Shown here piece by piece: positions 24,672 through 31,654 of a stretch of DNA of 64,000 nt. Position 1 is the stretch's first letter, and every line of letters starts with the position of its first letter. This DNA is from JAWVFK01 sp033856175 (GTDB taxonomy: Bacteria > Actinomycetota > Thermoleophilia > Solirubrobacterales > 70-9), in the NCBI GenBank assembly GCA_033856175.1, contig JAWVFK010000016.1, forward strand, positions 1 to 64,000, written 5' to 3'. Both the position numbers and the translations under genes were made by a program. The notes under the pieces are model-generated. The model had not been told where the DNA came from, searched no databases, and worked only from the letters and a program-made list of their open reading frames with translations.

Positions 24672-25496
24672 ATGGCCACGAAGACCGCCGCAGCGCCCGA
24701 TCTCAGCACCCTCTCGATCGACGTCGATGGCGGGATCGGGACGCTGACCCTCGACCGTCCCGACTCGCTCAACGCGATGAGCCCGGAGATGATCTTCGAG
24801 CTGACGGTCGCCGCCTCGTGGCTGGCCGACCGCGCCGAGCTTCGCGGCCTGATCGTCACCGGTGCCGGCAACGCCTTCTGCGCCGGCGGCGACGTCTCCT
24901 GGTTCAAGAAGGGCGTGGAGGACCCGGACTTCGACCTGCCGGCCGACGTCCGCCGCGGCGCCGAGGTCCTCCACCAGGCGATCATCGACTTCCACCGCAT
25001 CCCCTACCCCGTGATCGCCGCCGTCAACGGGCCGGCGGCCGGCGCAGGCTTCTCGCTGGCGCTGGCCTGCGACTCGCGGATCGCCTCCGAGAAGGCCTTC
25101 TTCGCCCCCGCATACGGCCGCATCGGCGCCTCGCCGGACGGCGGCATGACCTACTTCCTGCCGCGTGTCGTCGGGCCCTCGCGGGCGATCGAGATCCTGC
25201 TCGACGACCCCAACATGACCGCCGAGCAGGCGCTTGAAGAGCGGATCGTCAGCCGGGTCGTGCCGGCCGACGAGCTCCTCGACGAGGCTCGCAAGACGGC
25301 CGAGCGCTACGGGCGCCGGGCGCCGCACTACGTGCGGATGGCCAAGTGGCTGGTCGGCCAGAGCCTCGACAACACGATCGCCGAGCACCTCCAGCTCGAG
25401 CGCCACGGGATCGCCGACTCGATGGCGACCGAGGACCTGCGCCAGGGCGTCACCGCCTTCTTCGCCGGCGAGAAGCCCGAGTTCAACGGCCGCTAA
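24672..25496 (+). CDS. Crotonase family protein, PaaG-like isomerase candidate
   Basis: The 274-residue protein has the crotonase fold with both oxyanion-hole segments (NAFCAGGDVSWF and NGPAAGAGFSLALACD). The two glutamates that catalyse enoyl-CoA hydration are absent: the positions read GAGFSL and FFAPAYGRIG. Instead SPDGGMTYFLPRVVG carries an aspartate in the place used by PaaG-type isomerases. An enoyl-CoA or epoxyacyl-CoA isomerase is therefore more likely than a hydratase (inference from motif comparison). It is divergent from uvrC with a predicted leaderless start. Confidence 0.85.
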   Translation: MATKTAAAPDLSTLSIDVDGGIGTLTLDRPDSLNAMSPEMIFELTVAASWLADRAELRGLIVTGAGNAFCAGGDVSWFKKGVEDPDFDLPADVRRGAEVLHQAIIDFHRIPYPVIAAVNGPAAGAGFSLALACDSRIASEKAFFAPAYGRIGASPDGGMTYFLPRVVGPSRAIEILLDDPNMTAEQALEERIVSRVVPADELLDEARKTAERYGRRAPHYVRMAKWLVGQSLDNTIAEHLQLERHGIADSMATEDLRQGVTAFFAGEKPEFNGR

Positions 25497-25533
25497 AGAT
25501 TCGCCGCCGGCTGGTTGAGACGTCGCAGCGCGG

Positions 25534-25539
25534 TTAGAG
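25534..25539 (+). promoter_or_regulatory. -10 hexamer TAGAGT of the cupredoxin gene
   Basis: It lies 29 nt before the ATG at 25569, leaving room for a short leader with the AAAGGA ribosome-binding site that ends 6 nt before the start codon. Confidence 0.4.
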
Positions 25540-25568
25540 TGGCGGCGATCCCCACCGAAAGGACCCCG

Positions 25569-26006
25569 ATGAGCAAGCCGATCTCAGTTTGGGCGCTGGC
25601 GGCGCTTGCGGCCCTGGCACTCGCAGCCTGCGGCAGCAGCAGCAACAGCGACAGCAACTCGACCTCGACCCCCGCGGCGGCTCCCACCACCACGGGCGCG
25701 AGCGGCGGCGGCTCCAAGGGCGGCGGCAGCACCCTCCAGCTGGCCGCGGACCCGAGCGCGTTGAAGTACGACACGACCTCGCTGAGCGCCAAGGCCGGCA
25801 AGGTCACGATCGACTTCGACAACCCCTCGGCGATCGGCCACGACGTCTCGATCGACGGCCCGAGCGGCGACATCGGCAAGACGGCGGTGATCACGCAGTC
25901 GAAGGCCTCGCTGACCGTCGACCTGAAGCCGGGCAGCTACACGTTCTACTGCAGCGTCGACGGCCACAAGGACGCCGGCATGCAGGGCACGCTGACGGTC
26001 AAGTAA
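25569..26006 (+). CDS. Plastocyanin-like cupredoxin lipoprotein
   Basis: This is an extracytoplasmic copper protein for electron transfer. The 145-residue product has a lipoprotein signal (LALAACGSS, lipid Cys near 21), a Ser/Thr/Gly-rich linker to about residue 50, and a single cupredoxin domain. The type 1 copper ligands are visible: His in AIGHDVS, then Cys-x4-His-x4-Met in YCSVDGHKDAGM. The start at 25569 has a good ribosome-binding site, AAAGGA. An upstream in-frame ATG at 25515 lies before the promoter-like TAGAGT and is unlikely. It ends just before a strong hairpin. Confidence 0.9.
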   Translation: MSKPISVWALAALAALALAACGSSSNSDSNSTSTPAAAPTTTGASGGGSKGGGSTLQLAADPSALKYDTTSLSAKAGKVTIDFDNPSAIGHDVSIDGPSGDIGKTAVITQSKASLTVDLKPGSYTFYCSVDGHKDAGMQGTLTVK

Positions 26007-26029
26007 GCGAAGAAATACTGGGAGTTGCC

Positions 26030-26055
26030 CCGAGGGCGCCGCAAGGCGCCCTCGG
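26030..26055. terminator. Bidirectional hairpin terminator between convergent genes
   Basis: An 11-bp perfect inverted repeat (CCGAGGGCGCC / GGCGCCCTCGG) closes a GCAA tetraloop, 24 nt after the cupredoxin stop and 30 nt from the end of the convergent MaoC-like gene. There is no U-run, as is common in high-GC actinobacteria. Confidence 0.75.
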
Positions 26056-26061
26056 TCATTC

Positions 26062-26081
26062 AGGCGCGCCGCAGGGCGCCT
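26062..26081. terminator. Second, weaker hairpin, partial copy of the first
   Basis: AGGCGC (26062-26067) pairs with GCGCCT (26076-26081). Together with the first hairpin it forms an imperfect tandem repeat in which GGCGCC(C)TCGGTCATTC occurs twice. Confidence 0.45.
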
Positions 26082-26084
26082 CGG

Positions 26085-26552
26085 TCATTCTGGCAGCGCG
26101 CGACCGACCGAGTCGCCGACGCAGCAGGGCTTCTCTGAGCCCTCGACCTCGACGGTGAAGCGGGTGACGATCTGCCACCAACCGCCGCCGACGTCGGTGA
26201 CCTCGGTGATCTCACCGGTCGCGCGGACGCGGGAGCCGGCGGGAACGGGCGCCGGGAAGCGGACCTTGTTCCAGCCGTAGTTGATGCCGAGCTTGAAGCC
26301 GCTGTTCTCGATCATCTCGATCCGAAAGCCGTCGATCAGCGACAGCGTCAGGTTGCCGTGGGCGATCGTCGTGCCGAACGGGCTCTCGGTCTTGGCGCGC
26401 TCGACGTCGGTGTGGATCCACTGGTCGTCGCCGGTCAGCTCAGCGAAGGCGTCGATGTCCTCCTGGCTGACGGTGCGCCACTCGCTGGGGCCGAACGTCT
26501 GCCCCACCATCTGCTTGGCGCCCTCGACGCCGGCGACTTCGACCTGAGCCAT
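26085..26552 (-). CDS. MaoC-like (R)-specific enoyl-CoA hydratase / hotdog dehydratase
   Basis: The 155-residue hotdog-fold protein has the hydratase motif region AFAELTGDDQWIHTD, with the catalytic Asp and His, and the conserved FGTTIAHGNLTLSL helix. Such enzymes hydrate trans-2-enoyl-CoA to the (R)-3-hydroxyacyl-CoA or act in related dehydrations. TAGGGT (26559-26564) ends 6 nt before the ATG, so the message is predicted leaderless. It converges on the cupredoxin gene across the hairpin pair. An unusual Cys-Cys pair lies near the C-terminus (EKPCCVGD). Confidence 0.9.
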   Translation of the reverse strand: MAQVEVAGVEGAKQMVGQTFGPSEWRTVSQEDIDAFAELTGDDQWIHTDVERAKTESPFGTTIAHGNLTLSLIDGFRIEMIENSGFKLGINYGWNKVRFPAPVPAGSRVRATGEITEVTDVGGGWWQIVTRFTVEVEGSEKPCCVGDSVGRALPE

Positions 26553-26558
26553 GGCGGG

Positions 26559-26564
26559 ACCCTA
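26559..26564 (-). promoter_or_regulatory. -10 hexamer TAGGGT of the MaoC-like gene
   Basis: It ends 6 nt before the ATG at 26552; predicted leaderless start. Confidence 0.5.
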
Positions 26565-26580
26565 AGCGATCGCGCCGGTC

Positions 26581-28548
26581 TCAGGCCACCAGCCGGACCT
26601 CGAGCGGGACGTCTACCTCGCCGGCGCCGCGCATCAGGCCGAGGATTCGGCTGACGTAGGCGCGGGTCTCCGGATAGCCGGGGACGCAGCGGCAGGAGCC
26701 GACGGCGCCGGGGCCGGCGTTGTAGGCGGCGAGGGCCAACGGGACCGAGCGGAAGCGGCGCAGCAGGTCGCTCATCAGGTGCGCCTGGGCGTCGATCGCG
26801 GCGGCGGCGTCGAAGGGGTTGCGCAGGCCGTAGGCGCGGCCGGTGCCGGGCATGAACTGGGCGATGCCGCGGGCTCCGGCCGGCGAGACGGCGGACGGGT
26901 TGAAGTTCGACTCGGCGAGGAGCTGGGCGGAGAGCAGCCCGGTGGAGACGTTCCAGCGCGATGCCGAGCGCAGGATCAAGCGGCGAAAACGTGGCGGGAC
27001 GAAGCTCGGCAGGCCGCCGGCGGCGCTCGAGCTGCCGTCGCCCTTCGGGCGGGCGCTGGCCGCGCGCGAGCACGGAGGCGAGCCGCGGCTGTAGCCGAAG
27101 TGCCAGGCCTCCCAGCTGTAGCGACGCAGGAAGCCAAAGCGCGGGGCGTTGGCGGCGAGCCAGCCGTAGGCCGCCGGCGGTCCGAGGTCGAGCTCGGTCG
27201 CGCAGCGGTGCAGCGAGCGGCCGGGAGGCGCGACCCAGCGGGGGTCGGGATGGGCGGCGAAGAGGCGTGCCTGCTCGGCGTCGGAGCGAAAGGCCGAGGC
27301 GATGACCAGCCGCAGGCCGGCGCGGCGGGCGGAGCTCGCCAGGCGATCGAAGGCGGTGGCGACGTCGGGGCGCATCGGCCGCCCCTGGCGATAGGCGAGC
27401 GGGCCGGCGTAGCCGCCGCCCTCGCCGCTCGCCGACGGGGCCATTCCCGTCCAGGCGCCGGGCGCTGAGGCCTCGGCCGTCGCCGCGGCCAGCACAGGCA
27501 TCGTCCGAGGCCTGCCTCGCCGGGGATCAGCAGCGTCTCTCGGCGGCTCGAAGCGCAGCTGCGCCCTCACGGTCACCCGCGCTCGCAGCGGCGGGAAGGC
27601 CGAGGCGCCGGGGAAGCTGACCCTCAGCCGCGGCGCGGCGACGCCGTTGCCCCGCCCCGCCTGCAGGGCGGCGAGACGAGCCCGGCTGAGATAGCGAGGC
27701 TGCGAGAGGTGGCTCGGATTCGACCGACCACTGGGCAGGCGCGGCGGAGCCAGCAGGCGCGGCAGGTCGTCGCGCATCGAGCGCACTGCCGAGATCGCGG
27801 CGAGGTCGGCGGCCCGCTGCGCGCGCCCCTTGCCGGTTAGCGCTCCGCCGATCGCGGTGAGTGCGAAGGCGGCGAACAGGATCGTCGTGCCCATCGCCAG
27901 GGCGGCCGGCAGCGCCTGTCCGCTCTCGCCTACCATCCGGGTTCCCGCGAGGCCACGCAGCAGCCTGCCGGCCCGCGCCGAGGCCGCGCCGCCGGGATCG
28001 AGCCCGGCGAGCGCGCGCCGGGCGGCGATCCGCCCGAGCGGCCGGGCGGCGACCTTGACCCGCATCGCCCGGCGGCGGGCGGTGCGGACGCCGAGCGCGG
28101 CGAGCGAGCGGTCGCGGCCGAGATCCGCCCGCAGCAGAAGCGCCGAGGCGCCCAGCCACGGCGACTCGAGCTCCAGCGCAAGGCGTGGCGGCGGCAGGTT
28201 CAGGACCGCGAGCGCGGGCTGCGGCAGGGCGGCGAGCAGCGCCGGCCAGCGGTCCTCGAGCTCGGCGCCGTCGCGTGCGGCGACGAAGCAGAGGTGGCCG
28301 CGGGCGGCGACGGCCAGACCGTCGACCTCGGCAAGCGCGCTCTCCAGCTCACGCGCCGCCGTCGCGGCGAGGACCGTCGGCCGCGGCGCCGGCGCATCCA
28401 CGGCCAGATCGGCTACCAGCACTGCCGGCCAGCCGGCCCCAGCCGCCGCGGTCCCGATCGCCGCCGCCAGGGGCTTCGAGCCGGCCGCCGTGCCGACGCT
28501 GCTCGTCAACATCACCGCCAGACGCGGCCGGCTCGACGGCCGGCTCAT
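26581..28548 (-). CDS. Multidomain Tad-pilus-like / VanY peptidase / lytic transglycosylase fusion
   Basis: This 655-residue protein carries domains that are normally encoded apart. Residues 10-60 look like the start of a ParA/CpaE-type fold with a degenerate P-loop (SSVGTAAGSKPLAAA) and a VLVADLAVD strand. Residues 204-258 are a Tad/TadG N-terminal segment: membrane helix ESGQALPAALAMGTTILFAA, then KGRAQRAADLAAISAVRS. Residues 390-490 are a VanY-type D,D/L,D-carboxypeptidase with SLHRCATELDLG (H447, D454) and EAWHFGY (E480, H483). Residues 520-640 are an SLT lytic transglycosylase with catalytic E546 in LLAESNFNPSAVSPAGARG and AAYNAGPGAV. It would cut both glycan and peptide of the wall, presumably around a pilus-like complex (inference). 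It overlaps the preceding TadE-like gene by 4 nt. Confidence 0.8.
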   Translation of the reverse strand: MSRPSSRPRLAVMLTSSVGTAAGSKPLAAAIGTAAAGAGWPAVLVADLAVDAPAPRPTVLAATAARELESALAEVDGLAVAARGHLCFVAARDGAELEDRWPALLAALPQPALAVLNLPPPRLALELESPWLGASALLLRADLGRDRSLAALGVRTARRRAMRVKVAARPLGRIAARRALAGLDPGGAASARAGRLLRGLAGTRMVGESGQALPAALAMGTTILFAAFALTAIGGALTGKGRAQRAADLAAISAVRSMRDDLPRLLAPPRLPSGRSNPSHLSQPRYLSRARLAALQAGRGNGVAAPRLRVSFPGASAFPPLRARVTVRAQLRFEPPRDAADPRRGRPRTMPVLAAATAEASAPGAWTGMAPSASGEGGGYAGPLAYRQGRPMRPDVATAFDRLASSARRAGLRLVIASAFRSDAEQARLFAAHPDPRWVAPPGRSLHRCATELDLGPPAAYGWLAANAPRFGFLRRYSWEAWHFGYSRGSPPCSRAASARPKGDGSSSAAGGLPSFVPPRFRRLILRSASRWNVSTGLLSAQLLAESNFNPSAVSPAGARGIAQFMPGTGRAYGLRNPFDAAAAIDAQAHLMSDLLRRFRSVPLALAAYNAGPGAVGSCRCVPGYPETRAYVSRILGLMRGAGEVDVPLEVRLVA

Positions 28549-28889
28549 TCTGGCCGCCGGACCCAGGCGGAGGAGCGCACGGCAAGCCGGCGGGCGATCG
28601 ACGCCAGCGGCGAGGGCGGCCGCAGCGTCACCTCGACCCGCCCGCCCCGGGCGGCGACGGCGATCCGGCTGCGGGCCCAGCCGGGCAGGCTCGCCCGTGC
28701 CGCCGCCGCCACCGGCCGCCCTGCAGCCGCCGCAAGCGCCGCCGACTCGGCGGCGCCGTCGGCCAGCGTCAGCGAGTAGCCGACGGCGAGCAGTTGGAGC
28801 GCCAGCAGCCCGCAGAGCAGCAGCGCCGGCAATCCGGCGAGCAGCTCGGCCGAGGCCTGGCCGCGCTCTCGCGGGACCGGATCAGCCAT
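28545..28889 (-). CDS. TadE-like pseudopilin (second copy)
   Basis: The 114-residue protein has the TadE layout: a short basic N-terminus, ERGQASAELLAGLPALLLCG opening a single membrane helix (about residues 9-35), then a small extracytoplasmic domain ending with an RIAVAARGGRVEVTLRPPS strand pair. TadE-type minor pseudopilins belong to Flp/Tad pilus or secretion complexes and are cut by a prepilin peptidase in the GQAS region. It starts at the end of the preceding tadE-like gene and its own stop overlaps the downstream fusion gene by 4 nt. Confidence 0.8.
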   Translation of the reverse strand: MADPVPRERGQASAELLAGLPALLLCGLLALQLLAVGYSLTLADGAAESAALAAAAGRPVAAAARASLPGWARSRIAVAARGGRVEVTLRPPSPLASIARRLAVRSSAWVRRPE

Positions 28890-28928
28890 TCCCGGCCTCG
28901 GCGCTCAGCCGCGACGCCGCGCCGACGG

Positions 28929-29228
28929 TCAACCGCGGCGCGATCGGCAGCAGCCGCGCGGCACGCGGACTCGGACCTCCACCCCATGCCGCTCGCTGAT
29001 CCGCGAGCCGCGCCGCAGCAGCGGCGGCAGCGCCCGGCGGACCGCCGGCGCAGCCTCGGCGCCGATGGCGACGGACCGCGATCCGGCCCGGGCGGCGATC
29101 GCCGCCGACCAGAGCGCGTAGCCGGCAACCGCGAGCTGCGCCGCGACGAGGACGCTCAGCAGCAGGACCGGCAGCGCCGCGACCAGCTCGACCGAGGCCT
29201 GACCGCTGTCACGACGCTGCGCAGACAC
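28929..29228 (-). CDS. TadE-like pseudopilin, probably frameshifted near its 3' end
   Basis: The N-terminal 90 residues are a clear TadE pseudopilin: RRDSGQASVELVAALPVLLL, then the membrane helix, then a small beta domain ending VEVRVRVP. The frame then gives GCCRSRRG and stops at 29228-300 bp. Removing two bases from the CG run at 28954-28961 restores a normal family C-terminus (VPRLLPIAP, then LTVGAASRLS). That reading ends at 28882 with an 8-nt overlap onto the next gene, as expected in this operon. I read this as a real or sequencing-derived dinucleotide slip. The stop at 28929 may still yield a working short protein. Confidence 0.75.
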   Translation of the reverse strand: MSAQRRDSGQASVELVAALPVLLLSVLVAAQLAVAGYALWSAAIAARAGSRSVAIGAEAAPAVRRALPPLLRRGSRISERHGVEVRVRVPRGCCRSRRG

Positions 29229-29288
29229 GGCGCCAAGCTAGATCCGCCAGACGCACCAGAGGCGCGCCAAATGCAACGCCGGTGTGAC

Positions 29289-29642
29289 CTAGCCGTAGCT
29301 CTTGGCTTCGATCCAGATGCGGACGATGGCGAACGTCGCCGCCGCCAGCAGCAGCACCCAGACGAAGGTCCCGCGCGGGGTCGCGAACAGCTTCGAGCTG
29401 CCCGCGATCAGCAGGACGATCAGGCCGACGGCGCCGAAGAGCACCGCCCGGCGCGTCTCGCTCAGCGTCGCCAGCGTCATCTGGTTCTCGAGGTAGAGCC
29501 TGTGGGCCGAGAACCCGAGCGCCCAGAAGAAGCCGATCATCAGCGCTGTCAGCACCGTGGTGGCGCCGTTGCCGCCGCCCGGCACGAGATCGACGACCGC
29601 CGCCAGCGCGGCGATGATCGCGATGTTGCGCAGAGCCCGCAC
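29289..29642 (-). CDS. Hypothetical four-helix membrane protein
   Basis: The 117-residue product has four hydrophobic spans: about residues 5-20, 29-45, 65-82 and 92-110. They are joined by short loops, including YLENQMTLATLSETRR between spans 2 and 3. I do not recognise a family. The start is GTG at 29642, with TAGAAT (29650-29655) ending 7 nt upstream, so the transcript is predicted leaderless. It lies between the pit operon and the Tad-like cluster on the same strand, with 60 bp to the tadE-like gene. Confidence 0.7.
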   Translation of the reverse strand: MRALRNIAIIAALAAVVDLVPGGGNGATTVLTALMIGFFWALGFSAHRLYLENQMTLATLSETRRAVLFGAVGLIVLLIAGSSKLFATPRGTFVWVLLLAAATFAIVRIWIEAKSYG

Positions 29643-29649
29643 GCGCCTG

Positions 29650-29655
29650 ATTCTA
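29650..29655 (-). promoter_or_regulatory. -10 hexamer TAGAAT of the 29642 membrane gene
   Basis: It ends 7 nt before the GTG at 29642. Confidence 0.5.
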
Positions 29656-29663
29656 GGCCGCGG

Positions 29664-29906
29664 CTACTTCGAGGTCATCACGACGATGGCGAGGACGACC
29701 ACGGCCGCGCAGGCCGCGAGCGCCAGCAGCGCGACCGACCCGGCGACGAAGGCGGCGAAGCGCCTGTCCTCGCGGCCGAAGTCGGCGAAGCGAGTCGCGC
29801 CGTAGATCGCCACCGAGAAGACGAGCGTCACTCCGACCCCCGCCGCGAACGACGCCGCGACGGTCTTCAGCAGCGACGCCGTGTCGACCACGGTCGCGAC
29901 GACCAT
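29664..29906 (-). CDS. Small membrane protein coupled to pit
   Basis: The 80-residue product has two long hydrophobic spans (about residues 14-36 and 54-76) separated by a charged loop (RFADFGREDRRFA). I do not recognise a family. Its ATG at 29906 overlaps the last base of the pit stop codon (TGATG), so translation is coupled to the phosphate transporter, and it may be an accessory subunit (inference from position only). Confidence 0.65.
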   Translation of the reverse strand: MVVATVVDTASLLKTVAASFAAGVGVTLVFSVAIYGATRFADFGREDRRFAAFVAGSVALLALAACAAVVVLAIVVMTSK

Positions 29907-31003
29907 CAGGCCGCCACCGGGGCCTCGCGGCGCAGCCGCCGTACGAACGCGACCGCCGCCAGCCCCAGGCCGATCACCGTGACGATCAGCGGGCCGGTTG
30001 CGCCGGTGCCGAAGGCGCGGGTGAGGCCATAGGTCGCCGCCCCGATCGCCGCCGCCGCGGGCAGGGTGACGATCCAGGCAAGGATGATGTTGCCGGCGAC
30101 GCCCCAACGGACCGCCGATAGCCGCTTGCCGGCGCCCGCCCCCATCACCCCGCCGCTGATCACGTGCGTGGTCGACAGCGGAAAGCCGTAGTGCGAGGAG
30201 GCGAGGATGACCGCGGCGCCGGCGCCCTGGGCCGAGAACCCCTGGGCGGCGTCCATCTTGATGATCCGCGTGCCCATCGTCTTGATGATCCGCCAGCCGC
30301 CGCTGTAGGTGCCGAGGGCGATCGCCGACGCGGACGAGATGATCACCCAGACCGGAACGTCGAAGTGATCGGCGGAGAGGTTGCCGTTGGCGACCAGCGC
30401 CAGGGTGATGATCCCCATCGTCTTCTGGGCGTCGTTGGTGCCGTGGGCGAGCGCCAGCAGGCCGCCCGAGGCGACCTGGCCCAGCCGGTAGCCGCGAGTC
30501 ACCGGGCCAGGGCGCAGCCGGCCCACCGTCAGGTATGCGGCGGTGATAGCCAGGCCGGCGACGAGGAAAGCGACGACGGGTGCGATGACGGCCGGCGCCA
30601 GCACCTTGCCGATCAACCCGTCCGAGAGCACCGCCTTGGTGCCGACGGCGGCGACCGCCGAGCCGACGACGCCGCCGATCAGCGCGTGCGAGGAGCTGGA
30701 TGGCAGGCCGAAGTACCAGGTGAGCAGGTTCCAGCTGATCGCCCCGATCAGCCCCGCGAAGACGATCGTCGGCGTGATCACCGCCGCGTCGACGACATCC
30801 TTGCCCACCGTCGCCGCCACCTTGAGCGAGAGGAAGGCGCCGGCGAAGTTGAGCAGCGACGCGTAGGCGATCGCGACGCGCGGCGCCGCCGCACCGGTCG
30901 AGATCGAGGTCGCGACGACGTTGGCGGTGTCGTGGAAGCCGTTGGTGAAGTCGAACGCCAGCGCCGTGATGATGACGATCACGAGGATGACGTCGGTGTG
31001 CAC
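29906..31003 (-). CDS. pit: PiT family low-affinity inorganic phosphate transporter
   Basis: The 365-residue polytopic protein has the duplicated PiT signature: DFTNGFHDTANVVATSI near the N-terminus and LAHGTNDAQKTMGII near residue 190. A GLPSSSSHALIGG loop and an STTHVISGGVMG loop repeat the other conserved block. PiT carriers co-transport metal-phosphate with protons. It follows the DUF47 gene by 11 nt, the classical pairing in which the PhoU-like protein controls the carrier. The high-affinity Pst system lies directly upstream. Confidence 0.94.
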   Translation of the reverse strand: MHTDVILVIVIITALAFDFTNGFHDTANVVATSISTGAAAPRVAIAYASLLNFAGAFLSLKVAATVGKDVVDAAVITPTIVFAGLIGAISWNLLTWYFGLPSSSSHALIGGVVGSAVAAVGTKAVLSDGLIGKVLAPAVIAPVVAFLVAGLAITAAYLTVGRLRPGPVTRGYRLGQVASGGLLALAHGTNDAQKTMGIITLALVANGNLSADHFDVPVWVIISSASAIALGTYSGGWRIIKTMGTRIIKMDAAQGFSAQGAGAAVILASSHYGFPLSTTHVISGGVMGAGAGKRLSAVRWGVAGNIILAWIVTLPAAAAIGAATYGLTRAFGTGATGPLIVTVIGLGLAAVAFVRRLRREAPVAA

Positions 31004-31014
31004 TCGTCCGGCCT

Positions 31015-31635
31015 CTAGGAGTTCTTGATGACGATGCCTTCGAGGATGTGCGCCGCGGCCTCGGTGGCGTCGATCGCCTTCTCGAGCACGGCGAACATGT
31101 CCTTCCAGCGGATCACGACCATCGGGTCGATGCCGTTGGAGAACAGCGAGGCGACCGCATCGCGCGAGATCCGGTCGCCCTCGTTCTCGAGCCGGTGGAT
31201 CTCGATCCAGTACTTCTCGAGGTCCTTGAACCCGCGCAGCTGTCCGAGCGCGGCGTCGAGCTGCTCGCAGGAGGCGACGAGCACCGACGCCAGCTCCTGG
31301 GCCTGAGCCATCGGCGCCTCGATCTTGTAGAGGCCGAGGAAGTCGGCGGCCTCCTCGGCGTAGTCGACGATGTCGTCGAGCTGGGTCCCGAGGGAGTAGA
31401 TGTCCTCGCGGTCGATCGGCGTGACGAAGGTGGAGTTGAGCCGGCGGACGATCTCGTGTGTGATCCGGTCGCCCTCCTGCTCGGCGAGCAGGATCTCGCG
31501 GGCGAGGGCCTCGCTCTCGGGCCAGCCGTTGAGCAGCTCCTCGAGCAGCTTTGCCGCCCGCAGCGTGTTGGCGCCGGACTGCGCGAAGAGGTCGAAGAAG
31601 ACCCGATCCTTGGGTACGAGAGAGATGCGGGCCAC
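31015..31635 (-). CDS. DUF47 (PhoU-like) Pit accessory protein
   Basis: The 206-residue all-helical protein belongs to the DUF47/YkaA family. Metal-binding acidic motifs are visible twice: ILLAEQEGDRITHEIVRRL with DREDIYSLGTQLDDIVDYAEE, and RLENEGDRISRDAV with RWKDMFAVLEKAIDATEAAAH. DUF47 proteins regulate adjacent Pit carriers. The start codon is GTG at 31635, and TAGGTT (31645-31650) ends 9 nt upstream, inside the gap after phoU. The pair may therefore be transcribed separately from pst-phoU. Confidence 0.9.
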   Translation of the reverse strand: MARISLVPKDRVFFDLFAQSGANTLRAAKLLEELLNGWPESEALAREILLAEQEGDRITHEIVRRLNSTFVTPIDREDIYSLGTQLDDIVDYAEEAADFLGLYKIEAPMAQAQELASVLVASCEQLDAALGQLRGFKDLEKYWIEIHRLENEGDRISRDAVASLFSNGIDPMVVIRWKDMFAVLEKAIDATEAAAHILEGIVIKNS

Positions 31636-31644
31636 GGCGGCCGC

Positions 31645-31650
31645 AACCTA
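31645..31650 (-). promoter_or_regulatory. -10 hexamer TAGGTT of the DUF47-pit operon
   Basis: It ends 9 nt before the GTG at 31635, in the 19-bp gap after phoU. Confidence 0.4.
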
Positions 31651-31654
31651 ACAG

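Noticed and set aside
24645..25406. 254-codon N-terminal extension of uvrC
   Set aside because: UvrC normally begins just before the GIY-YIG motif, at 24644 here; the extension is antisense to the crotonase gene.
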